DNA of 64,000 nucleotides. It comes from Cyanophora paradoxa. Taxonomy: Eukaryota; Glaucocystophyceae; Cyanophorales; Cyanophoraceae. This document shows positions 54,492 to 64,000 of this stretch, piece after piece (within the stretch, counting starts at the first letter, position 1; every line of letters begins with the position of its first letter). The notes beneath the pieces were generated by a model. The model had not been told where the DNA came from. It saw nothing but the letters and a program-made list of their open reading frames with translations, and searched no databases. The stretch is from contig QPMI01000164.1 in NCBI GenBank assembly GCA_004431415.1, positions 62,001-126,000 of the forward strand, written 5' to 3'. A program made the translations under genes and the position numbers.

Positions 54492-55746
54492 GATTCGGAG
54501 AGTTTCAGCTCCTCGCTGGAGGAGGAGGAGGAGGAGGACCTCGACGATGAGGACGACGAGGGTGCGCCGCCTCCCGCTCGCGTGCTTCCTTCGCGCCTCC
54601 GATCTACCGCCGCCGGCCGCCCGAGCGTGCTTCGTGCCATTGAAGGACGAGCCCCGGAACCTCAATCGCATAGCTTCGAGCCGGCAACTGCTTAGATTGC
54701 GGAAGATGTGCTTCCTCCTTTCTCATGCGCGCTCGCCCAGTGTCCTGGATCCAGTGGTTCTGCGGCCTAAAGGGCAACGAGTTCTTCTGCGAAGTGGACG
54801 AGGACTTCATCGAAGATGGTTTCAATCTGTGCGGCCTCCGGGCGCAGGTCAACCTCTATGACGAAGCCATCGCGATGATATTAGATCGGGAGCTGCCCAG
54901 TGCGTTGCGGTCATTCATGTCTCGGTATGGCTTCTCGCGCCCCGTCGCGCGCTGATCGCGTCGTCGTCTTGCCCGCCAGATCCCAACCTCACGGATGAGC
55001 AACACCAGCTCGTCGAAGCATCAGCGGAGTTCCTTTATGGTTTGATACACGCACGATTCATTCTAACTAGCCGCGGCCTTTCCGCGATGGTGCGCGAGGC
55101 CAGTTTGTTCAGCTGTCCATTCTCTGACTGTCGGCGTGCCCCGCAGCTGGAGAAGTACAAGAATGTGGAGTTTGGCCGCTGCCCTCGCGTCTTCTGCCAG
55201 GGCCAGCCGGTGCTCCCCGTCGGTCTCTCCGACATCCCTCGGCAAAGGACCGTCTGCGTCTTCTGCCCGCGCTGCGAGGACGTGTACTACCCGCGGTCAA
55301 GCAGGGCAGCGCGTGCGTTCCTTTCCTCTCTCTTGCACACCAGCCGCTCTTGCCCGTCCGATGCTTTGGCGTGCAGAGCTCGACGGGGCGTTCTTCGGGA
55401 CAACCTTCGCGCACCTGCTGCTCATGACGTACAACGACATGGTGGAGCCTAAACAGGCGCAGCAGAAGTACGTGCCTCGCATCTACGGATTCAAGATCCA
55501 CAAGGTCCGCCAAGTCCTGCGCCCGCCGCGGCGCGCCGCCGCTGAGGGCGCCGTTTCCCCCCGCAGGAGCGCTCGGCGATAGACTCTATGCCGCCGCCGG
55601 AACCGCAGCAGGCAACCGGCGGAAACCAGTCGGCGAGCTCGCAGTCATCGCAGGACCAGGCGCAGCAGCCGGCGAGGGCCGCCAACATGCCCCCGCCCTC
55701 CCAGCCCATCGGTGCCGGCGGCGGGAAGGCCGGCGGCAAGGGCTGA
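54492..55746 (+). CDS. CSNK2B: casein kinase II regulatory subunit beta
   Basis: Clear CK2-beta. An acidic N-terminal exon [20 protein letters not shown] is followed by [36 protein letters not shown] and [11 protein letters not shown]. Then [20 protein letters not shown], the zinc ribbon [20 protein letters not shown] with [16 protein letters not shown] (four Cys), then [19 protein letters not shown] and [12 protein letters not shown]. The zinc ribbon makes the beta-beta dimer that assembles the CK2 holoenzyme. The tail is Gln/Ser-rich and ends [11 protein letters not shown]. The start exon is not certain: ATG at 54320 (MSPTPPQPGT) is a candidate, but I could not join it in frame. One internal segment near 54955 shows a stop unless the intron there is spliced. 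Confidence 0.88.
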
Positions 55747-55900
55747 CCCGCCCCAGGCCGCCTCCCCCCTTTTTTTCCGTCTCAGCCACGCTCGGGGGAC
55801 CGCCGCCTGTTCCCCGCCCTCTCCGACCCCCCCATTCTTCCCACCCACCCCATCGTGCCCACCCAGTCCGCTGTAGGCGTTCAATGTGCTTTGCCATCAT

Positions 55901-58900
55901 TTAAGATAGAAAGGATACACAGGCCGCGCCGCCGCGCGCCGCCGGCCGGCCGGCCGCCCTAGCTCTGGGGAAAGAGTGCGAGCCAGCCTGGGGCTTCGAA
56001 GCGGGGGCCCGGGGCGCGCCGCCCAAGGAGCGGGGCGTGGAATGCCGCCCTCCTGCGCGTCGCCTGGATGGCGGCCGCGGGGGCCCTGGCCGGCACGGGC
56101 TTCGCCCCCGCCGCAGCGGGGGGCCTCGCCGCCGGCCTTGCAGTCGCGGCCGCCGGCGCCTGCGCTGCAGCCGGCTTGGCGGCGGAGGCCGGCGCCGCAG
56201 CGGGCCGCTGCGGCGGCGCGGGCGGGGCGGCTGTCGGTCGTTGCTGCGGCGGCGCGCCGGCGGGTCGCGGGCGACTCCGGGGGCGCCGGCGGGTCGCGGG
56301 GCGGCTGCGGGGGCGGGCCGGGGCGGCTGCGGCGGGGGCGCGCCGGCCGGCCGGGGCGCGGCCGCGGGGCGCGGGCCATGGCCGCAGGAGCCGCGGAAGC
56401 TGTCGGCGCGGGGCGGGTGCCGGCGCGGCGGCCGGCGCGGGGGCGAGCGCAGGCGCCGGCGCCGGCGCGGGGGCCGCCGCCGGGGCGGGCGCCGGCTGCG
56501 GCGGAGGCGCCGCGGGGCCTCGAAGGGGTCCGGGGCGGGAGCGGGGGCCAGCGGCGGCTGGCTCGGGGCCGCCTCCGCAGGGGCCGCCTGGCCCTCCGCG
56601 GGCTTGGGCGAGGGGTCCCCGCCGGGGGCCGCCTCGAGGGCCGGCGTCGGGGAGGGCGCCGGCGGGGGTGGCGGCGGCGGCTCCGGCACGAGGTTGGCGG
56701 GGGGGAAGGCGCGCGGGGGTACGGACTTGTGCGCAGCGGCCATGAACTGCCGCCACACGGGCGCGGCGAGCGTCCCGCCGTACCCCCCGAGCGGCCTGCG
56801 CCGCCTCAGAACCGAGCGGGCCGGCGCGGAGCCGAACGCGGAGCTCGAGACGGGGCGCACTTGTTGTCGTCGTTGCCAAGCCAGACGACGCAGGCGAGGT
56901 CGGGGGTGTACCCCGCGAAGAGCGCGTCCCGGCAGTTGTCCGTCGTACCCGTCTTGCCGGCCGCCGGGCGCCCGAAGCCGGCGCCCCTGCCCGTGCCACC
57001 GGAGATCACGGCCTGGAGGCAGTGGTGGAGGGCGGCGGCGGAGGAGGGCGCCGCGACGGGCCGCGGGGGCGCCGCGTGCGCCGACACGTCGTAGAGGCAG
57101 CGCCCGTCTCGGTCCTCGACGCGCGTCACCATGTGCGTCTCCGCGCGCCGCCCGTCCGCCGCAATCGTAGCGTACGCCGCTGCCGTACGCACCACGGTCG
57201 GCTCCGGGCGGAGCGGGGCGGGGCGGGGCGGGGCGGGGCGGGGCGGGGCGCACTGGCGAGCTCGGTGATGCCGACGTCGCCCGAGCCGAGGGCCCCGCTG
57301 AGGTCCCCCGGCAGAGGCGAGAGGATCCCGAGCTCCTTCGCAAGCCGCTGCACCTGTCGCGCGCGGGGTTCGGGCACGCCGCCGCCGAGCGGGGCGGGCG
57401 GGCGGGCGGGCGGGCTGGCGGGCCTTGGCCATGCCGACGGTGTTGGCGACGCGGACGGTGGGGACGTTGAGCGAGTTGGCGAGAGCCGCCTCGAAGGTCA
57501 CACGCCCCCGGTGCTTCCGGTCCGCGTTCTGCGGCCGGTACTTCCCGAAGCTGACAGGCTCTGCGCCCCCGGCTCGCTCACTCGCTCGCGGGCGGGAGGA
57601 GGGGGGTACGCGCGCCGTCGACGACCGTGGAGAGGGGGTTGAGGCCCTCCTCGAAGGCGGCGAGGTACACCACCGGCTTGAACGTCGAGCCCGCCTGCCG
57701 CCCGCCCGCCCGCCCGCCCGCCGCCCTGAGCACGAGGGCGCGCGGGGCGCTCGGGAGAGGCGTCGGGGACCTGGCGGCGGGACTGGGTGGCGCGGTTGTA
57801 CTGGGAGCGGGCCCACGAGGTGCCGCCGACCATCGCCCGCACGGCGCCCGTGCCGGGCTGGATCGCCACCAGCGCCGCCTGCGCGGGGGGCTTGACGCCC
57901 CGCACCGCCGCCTCCGCCGCCTCCTGCATCGGCAGGTCCTGCGCCCCGCACGCTTCGGGCGGGGGGACGGGGGCGGGGCAGGGAGGCGGCGGAAAGGAGA
58001 GGGCGGACGAGGGTGGTGCGGACGCGGAGGCCGCCCCGGAAGACGGCGTCCGAGCCGAAGGCCGAGCAGAGCTGCGCCAGCACCTGCCGCCCCCGTCCGC
58101 CGACCCTCAGAGCGGGCGGGCGGGCCGGCGGGCGGGCGAGGGGGCCGGCGCGCCTCGCTGACGAAGTAGGGGGCACGGTACGGCTCGTCCGGGTTGCCCG
58201 CGAGCTGCCGGCGTGTCAAACGGGGCGGGGCGGGGCGGGGCGGGGCGGGGCGGACGGTGATGGTGGCCTTGGCGGCGGCGGCGGCCTGGGCGGGGGAGAT
58301 TTGCCCCGACGCGACCATGCGCTCCAGGGCCCGCAGCTGCTGCCGCTTGCCCAGGTCGGGGTTGCGGTACGGGGAGAAGTACTCGGGCCCGGGTATGATC
58401 CCCGCCAGCAGCGCCGCCTCGGGGAGCGTCAGCTCCCGCGCCGGCTTGTTGAAGTACTTCCGCGACGCGCTGTACCCCGGGGCCGGGTCAGATCAGATCA
58501 GATCAGGGGCGGAGGGGGGGCGAGAAGCGCGGCGGGCGGGCGGGCGGGCGGGCGCGCCTCTCGATGCCGTAGGCGCCGTGGCCCCAGTAGATGCGGTTCA
58601 GGTACATCTCCAGGATTTGCTGCGCAGGCGCGCACCGGCCCCTCAGCGGCGGAGCGGGCGGCGCGGGCGGGGCGGAGCGGGCGGGTGAGTTTGCCTTCTT
58701 GGTGAAGCGCTTCTCGAGCTGCACGGCGAGCATGACCTCCTGCGCGCCTCCGTCAAGAGGAAGGAAGCTGCGGGGCCGGGCGGGGGCGGGGGCGGGGCGG
58801 GGCGGGGCGCGCGGTGATCTTGCGGGAGACGGAGCGGTCGAAGGAGAGGAAGAGGTTCTTCGCCAGCTGCTGCGTGATCGTCGAGCCGCCCCCGGCCCGC

Positions 58901-59952
58901 CCTGCGCCCGCCCGCCCCGCGCATCTGCCAAGGCCTGCTGCCTAGGCCTGGGGCGGGGACCCACCCCGGTAGAGGATGGCGCGGGCGAGGCCGCGGGGGT
59001 CGACGCCGACGTGGGAGTAGAAGCGCGCGTCCTCGCACGCGACGACCGCCTGCTGCAGCACGGCCGCGATCTCCCCGAGGGGCACCTGGTGCCGGTTCTG
59101 TCCCTCGTTGAGCGACGCCACGAGCGCCCCGCGGTGGTCGAAGATGAGCGTCTGGTTCGGGTTCGGCCCCTTCCGCTTCAGCAGCGCGTTCAAGTCCACC
59201 GACGACGCCTCCGCGTCCGCCCCGGGCGGCGGCGGCGGCGCCGCCAGCTGCAGCCCCTCCGTCGCCTTCGGCGCCAGGATCACGCTCGGCACGCTCGGCT
59301 TCGGCGGCGTCGCCGGCGCCGACAGCTGCTGCGGCGCCGCACTGCCCGCCGGAACCGCCGGGGCCGGCGGCGGGGGTACGCCCACGGGCGGGGCCGCCGC
59401 GGCGAGCGGGTACGGGCTTTGCTGTTGCTGCTGGAGCCTCTTGGGCTGAGGCACCGTCGCCGTGACGACGCGCGCCTTGCGGACGGCCCCGGCGGGCGCC
59501 GCGCGCGCCCCTGTGTTTCGTGCCTGCGAAGGTTCGGTGAGAGCTCGCCGAGAAGCGAAGTCGCAGGGACGTACTGGATCTCTCTTTGCATGCGGCGGCT
59601 TAACGAAGGCGCTGATCGGGAGCCTCGCGGGCGCCGTGCTGGGCCGGCCGAGTCCGAAGCGGTCCTGGAGACGGGGCGTCGGCGCGCGCGTGCGGAGAGC
59701 CGGAGGCGAACTCGCACCTGGATGCGCCTCCAGGCGCCCCAGATCGGGCCCGGGCGCTCCTCGCCGGCCTTCATTGCCCGGTTCGACCTTCGCGGGCTTC
59801 GGAGTGCGGGAGTCGAGTAGCGGTGGCTTCTCGGCGAGGGTGTAGTGCCAAGGATCGAGCCAGAGGCGCGGGGAAGAATTGCTCGACTACCCCCCCTCCC
59901 ACCCCCCGTACAGCAAAAGAACATTGACGCGGTCCAGCGCGAACGCGGCCAT
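55901..59952 (-). CDS. class A penicillin-binding protein (peptidoglycan glycosyltransferase/transpeptidase), cyanelle-targeted
   Basis: Bifunctional wall polymerase. Start MAAFALDRVNVLLLYGG at 59952, a cyanelle-type transit peptide; then an intron and a long basic Pro/Ala linker (TATVPQPKRLQQQQQ near 59460). Glycosyltransferase domain: EDARFYSHVGVDPRGLARAI, AGGGSTITQQLAKNLFLSFD, SRKIT, EKRFTKKANS, QILEMYLNRIYWGHGAYGIE, SASRKYFNKPARELTLPEAA. Transpeptidase domain: AGSTFKPVVYLAAFEEG (active-site S-x-x-K), ANSLNVPTVRVANTV (S-x-N) and PAAGKTGTTDNCRDALFAG (K-T-G-T). All catalytic motifs are intact. The C-terminal 250 residues are Ala/Pro-rich; the frame there is ambiguous and the stop could be at 55901 or 55959. 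Many introns are 50-90 nt, rich in CCCCG. It would build the peptidoglycan wall between the cyanelle envelope membranes and should be beta-lactam sensitive. Confidence 0.9.
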
Positions 59953-60200
59953 CCGCGCTGCTCGACGTTGTAGCGCAGCGGGCTAGAGCATCTTGCTGCA
60001 GGGCGATACTCGCCGATCAGAAAATGCGAACGCGGTGAAACCGGCTGAACCGGCGGCAGCAGCGCGATCGAACGCTGCAGCGCCACGCCGCGAAGTTCGG
60101 TGCTGCCCAGTGATCCGGCGGCGCGCGACCCCGAAGGTGCGACTGGTCAGGCACCGATCGTCGAGCAGCAGCGGTCCCTCCGTGCAGCCGGAACGCAGAA
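59953..60200. promoter_or_regulatory. divergent intergenic region, PBP / ASH gene
   Basis: 248 bp between two divergent start codons. It contains CGCCGATCAGAAAATGCGAA near 60009, the only AT-rich patch. No classical promoter box was found. Confidence 0.4.
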
Positions 60201-63200
60201 ATGGCAAGCGTGCAGCTCTTCTGCATCAGCATTCCCGGGAACGTGCTCGAGCTTGACGGCGTGGTGCTCAACGACCACCACGTCCTCCGCCGCATCAACC
60301 TGTACTCGCTGTGCGACGAGGACTGCGTCGTGAAGCTGCGCTCCGACTTCGGCGACCGCGTTATCTTCCAGCTGCACAACGAGAACCTGCACGATGGGGA
60401 GGATGCGCTCGGAGGCGTGCGGTCGTCGGCCTCCATGCGGCGCTCCCAGAGCGACGACGGCCTCGCCGCCCGCGCGCGCGAGGACGACGCGTCGAGCACC
60501 GAGTCGGAGGAGTTCAACGAGGTCGCCCCGCCGCCCCGCCCGCCGCCTTCGCCGGCCGACGCCGCCCCGCAGCTCTTCAACCTGGTGGACGTGGTGACGG
60601 AGGTCCACGTGCCGGCGCGCGGCTCGGCCTCCTTCGTCTTCAACTTCCGCGCCGACCGCACGCTCGGCGACCCGCGCGACCCCGCCGCCCTCCTCGTCGT
60701 CCGCCGCCCCGCCCGCCCCGCCCGCCCCGGCCCCGCGGTTGCCGACGCCTGGAGCGCAGGGGGCGGCCGGGGCCGGGGCGGCGCAGCTGGAGGACAGGGA
60801 GGGCGGGGAGGCGGCGCAGGCGCTGGCGCTGCGGCGGACGTACGCGACGCGGCGGATGGCGGGGCGCCTCTTCCTCGACGGGAGCGCCGCGCACGGGGCG
60901 CAGCAGCAGTCGGTGCTGGAGGTGCGCGTCGAGGGCTGCCGCTCCGTCCTGCGCGCGGAGCCGGCGGAGCTGGTCTTCGACGAGTGCGTGCCGGGCTCGA
61001 CGTACGTGAAGGACCTCACTGTGCTCAACGCCTCGGAGCTCCCCACGCGTTTCATCCTCCGGCCCCCGCCCCGCGGTCCCTTCGAGTTCACTGACTACTC
61101 CTCCGGCCTCCCAAGTCCGCCCCCCCGCCCTCGTCCGGGCCCCGCGCCCCGCCACTCACCGCCCTCCCGCAGTGAGCCGGGGGCCGGTGGAGCTGAAGGG
61201 GTACGACCGCGTGAGCATCCGCGTTACGTTCCGGCCGCGGGCCGTCGGATCGCTGCACCTCCCCCTCGACGTGCGCCGCGCCGCGCCCGCCCTTGCCCCC
61301 GGCGGAGCGCGGGTCGAGCGGTCGACTCGGGCAGATCGAGAACGTGCGGGACGAGGCGAACACGATCAACATGACCATCGTCGCCTACGTCGCCCCGCCC
61401 CAAGTCCGATCGGTCCGCCCCGGCGCGCGCGCCCCGCCCCGTTCTGCCCGGGCCGACGGGGCTGCAGGACGGCCTCCTCGTGACGTTCCCGGGGGGCGGG
61501 GCCCTCGACTTCGGCGATTGCTACGCCGGCCTTCCCAGCCGCCAGGCCCGCCCCCGCCCCGCGCCCCCGCCCCGCGCCCACCGTTCCGCTGGCGCTCACG
61601 GCGGAGCGGGGCGGGCGTGCGTGCAGGTGCTGACGGTGACGAACGTGACTCGGGAGACACTGGAGATCCACGTGGCCGTGGAGCGGGACCGGGGCGAGCA
61701 GCCGGCCGCCCAGCGCGGCACCCTCATCTTCGACACCCACACCGACGCCGAGCAGGCCCGCCCGCGCGCCACCCCGCCCGCGCGCGCCCCCTTGGCTCGG
61801 TTCCCCCCGCTGACGGGCGTCGGGCGAGGCAGGACGAGGCGGCGGCGCCCCCGCACCCGTTCGACGCGGACGCCGACGATGACTCAGACGGGGACGAGGC
61901 CGGCCCCGGCGGGAACGAGCCCCGGACCCAGCGGCCGCGCCTCGGCACCGGCACCGACGACGCCGCCGGCTCCCGCGCCCGCTCCCCGCCCGGCGAGGGC
62001 CGCGACTCGACGGGCGGCGCGCTCCCGCCGGGCGGCAACGCGAGCGACGGGGAGGCGGGGCCGGGGAGGAGGGCGGGCGGGCCCGGACTCGCCGGGCCCG
62101 CCGGGCGGGGCGCGGGAGGAGGCCGAGGAGGGCGGCCTCGGGGGCGAGGAGAGCGAGGCCGAGGAGCGGCGGCCGCGGCGGCGGGGCGGCAAGGCGGCCA
62201 AGGGCCAGGGGCGGGAGCGGGAGCGGGGCGAGGAGCTGACCCTCGCCCCGGGCCAGCAGCGGCGCGTCGTCGTCTGGTACTACCCCCCCACCGAGGCCGA
62301 CCTCCCGGAGCTCAAGGCCCGCCCCGCCCCGCCCCGCCAGGCCCCGCCCTCTCCTTCTCCTCCTCTCTCTGAGCCCCGGCGCAGAGCGGGCGCCCGGCGA
62401 AGGTGGCGCTCCGGGTGTCGCTGCGGGGCTGGGCGGCGGCGCCGGGGGCGGCGGGGCGGCACCACCGCTCGCTCTCGCAGGTGGAGCCCGTGACGTCCAA
62501 GGCGGTGCAGGTCAAGGCGAGCGTGACGGCCTCGCTCGTCCGCGTCTTCCCCGCCCTCCTCAACTTTGGCGACTGCAACATCGGCTCCCGCAAGGCACGC
62601 CCGCCCGCCCGCCCCGCCCCGCCGGCCCTGCTCCGCCCGGCCCCGCCCGGCGCCGCTGACGGGGCCTCTCTTCTCTCTCGCGCGCGCGCAGACGGCGAAG
62701 CTGCAGGTGCAGAACCTCTCGGACCTGCCGACCTCCATCGCCGTCCGCTACGACTCCAAGGTCGTCAGGCGCGCTCCCCCCGGCCCCCCGGGCCCCCGCC
62801 CCACCCCGCCCCGCCCCGCCCCGCTGCCTCAGAGCGAGCGAGCGGGCGGGCGGGGCGCAGCGTGACGCCGCTGGAGCTGGCGATCGGGCCGCGGCAGCTT
62901 GGCGAGCTCGACGTCGCCTTCTGCCCGCTCCGCGTCAACCCCAACTACCGCAAGCAGATCAAGGCCCGCCCCCAGCATTTCGCCCCGCCCCTGGCCCCGG
63001 GCTGAGGCGGGGGCGCGCGCGCAGGTGGTGAACCAGCGGAACCGGCGGGAGCACCACATCGTGGAGGTGGCGGCGAACAACATGGACGCGCACCGCGTGA
63101 CCTTCCACTCCCTCTTCTACAAGCTCATCACCCCCACCGCCTCCAATGCCATCGTCTTCGGTGACTCCGTCGTCAACTTCCCCGCCGTCCGCCCCGCCCC

Positions 63201-64000
63201 GCCCCGCCCAGCCCCGCCCCTCCTTCGCCTCGCTCAGCCCCGCGCCGCGCCCTCAGATGCGGAGCGTGCGGGTCAAGAACATCACGGCGGGCCCGCTGGC
63301 GCTCAAGTTCGAGCCCTCGGACCCGGGCGAGCTCTCCGTCTACCGCGAGGGCGCCCAGCGCCCCGCCTTCGCCCTCTCCCACGCCGCCTCCTCCGCCCTC
63401 GCCCCCGCCGCCTCCGCCGCCTCCCTCGCCTCCCTCGCCGGCGGCCTCCTCTCGGGCAGCTCCAGCGCCGGGGGGCCCCTCTCGGCCCTCCTCGAGTCCA
63501 TTACGGAGAACCCCGAGCGCCGCTTCTCGCTGCGGGGCGGGCGCCCCGCCGCCCCCGCCTCGCTCGTGCTGCCCCCCACGAACGCCCCCGCCGCCTCGCC
63601 GGCCGGCGGCGCGGCGGGCTCGCCTGCCTCGGGGACGTCGGCGGCGCCGAGCACGCCTCGGGGCCCCCGCAAGCGCTCCGCCTCGCCCTCGTGGCGCAAG
63701 ACCGCATCCGTGTCGGACATGAGCCGCCTCCTCGCCGCGCCGCGCCCGTTGCAGCCGAGCGGCTCGTCGCCGGCGGCGGCCGCCGCCGCCGCGCTGCGCA
63801 GCTTCCTGGACGGCGACGCCGACGTGGAGGGCGACGAGGCGACTCGGCGGCCGCCGCCGCCGGCGCCGGCGGGCGGGGCCGCAGCTCGAGCCCGGCCGCC
63901 GCCGCGGCGCCCTCGCCCTACTGGGGCCCCGGCGACCCGGCGGGGCTGGGGCTCGCCCCCCGCGGGGCGCTCCCCTCGGCGCCGAGCGTGGCGTCGGTGT
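60201..64000 (+). CDS. long ASH/MSP-like Ig-fold protein, cut by right edge
   Basis: Starts MASVQLFCISIPGNVLELDG, then INLYSLCDEDCVVKLRSDFG. After a Ser/Pro linker come repeated beta-sandwich units typical of ASPM-SPD2-Hydin domains: RVEGCRSVLRAEPAELVFDE with DLTVLNASELPTRF; GGGALDFGDCYAGLPSRQ with VLTVTNVTRETLEIHVAVE; VFPALLNFGDCNIGSRK with TAKLQVQNLSDLPTSIAVRY; and NAIVFGDSVVNFP with VRVKNITAGPLALKFEP. The F-G-D followed by L-x-V-x-N hallmark recurs in each. A Gly/Arg/Glu-rich disordered insert lies at about 61830-62230. ASH proteins usually work at centrosomes, cilia or coat complexes; this alga's flagella make that plausible, but the specific family is unknown. At least three introns here begin with GC. 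The frame is open to the end of the window. Confidence 0.75.

Overview
This window is nuclear DNA from a eukaryotic alga, most likely a glaucophyte close to Cyanophora paradoxa. Seen directly: very high GC, genes split by many short introns (about 55-100 nt, C-rich on the coding strand), and proteins of clearly eukaryotic families. The lineage is an inference from two things together. A complete bifunctional peptidoglycan synthase (class A PBP) sits among eukaryotic genes. Several predicted plastid proteins begin with a short segment carrying Phe within the first few residues (MAFSF, MAAFFF, MAAFA, MMFVA), as glaucophyte cyanelle transit peptides do; the cyanelle keeps a peptidoglycan wall.

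Layout. 1-4.9 kb: two helical-repeat genes on the + strand and a broken PUB domain. 4.9-24.7 kb: four tandem minus-strand genes of one family (Cys-cluster/TPR-like N-terminal half, long Glu/Arg coiled coil, CCCH zinc finger, RING-H2), arranged as a duplicated two-gene block (A-B-A-B, period about 10.36 kb). 25.5-41.9 kb: compact single-copy genes, mostly in head-to-head pairs: RUS/DUF647, an unknown gene, a DUF760-like plastid protein, an SLC35B3-type PAPS transporter, a Pro-rich protein, a TMEM181-like membrane protein and a three-RRM TIA-1/Nam8-type RNA-binding protein. 41.9-48.4 kb: a 3-kb tandem array of internally deleted copies of that RRM gene plus flank. 48.4-64 kb: a thylakoid-lumen-targeted protein, a C2-domain protein, a two-helix high-light-inducible-type (HLIP) protein, a disordered protein, casein kinase II beta, the peptidoglycan synthase and a long ASH-domain protein that runs off the end.

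The most striking signal is in the differences between the tandem copies. Again and again a triplet XYZ in one paralogue is replaced in the other by XYZ, then its reverse complement, then XYZ again. This is a 6-bp palindromic insertion (for example TAA to TAA-TTA-TAA). I located 17 cases, in coding, intron and intergenic DNA; one has two rounds (GTT to GTT-AAC-GTT-AAC-GTT). They look like footprints of one recurrent process, possibly excision of an element with 3-bp target duplications through a hairpin intermediate, or a fold-back synthesis error. They would also explain the many tandem palindromic hexamers across the window.

Limits: exon boundaries were inferred by eye from reading frame, splice signals and family conservation. 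Starts, stops and small exons of several genes are approximate, as marked. Family names rest on recognised motifs, not on a search.
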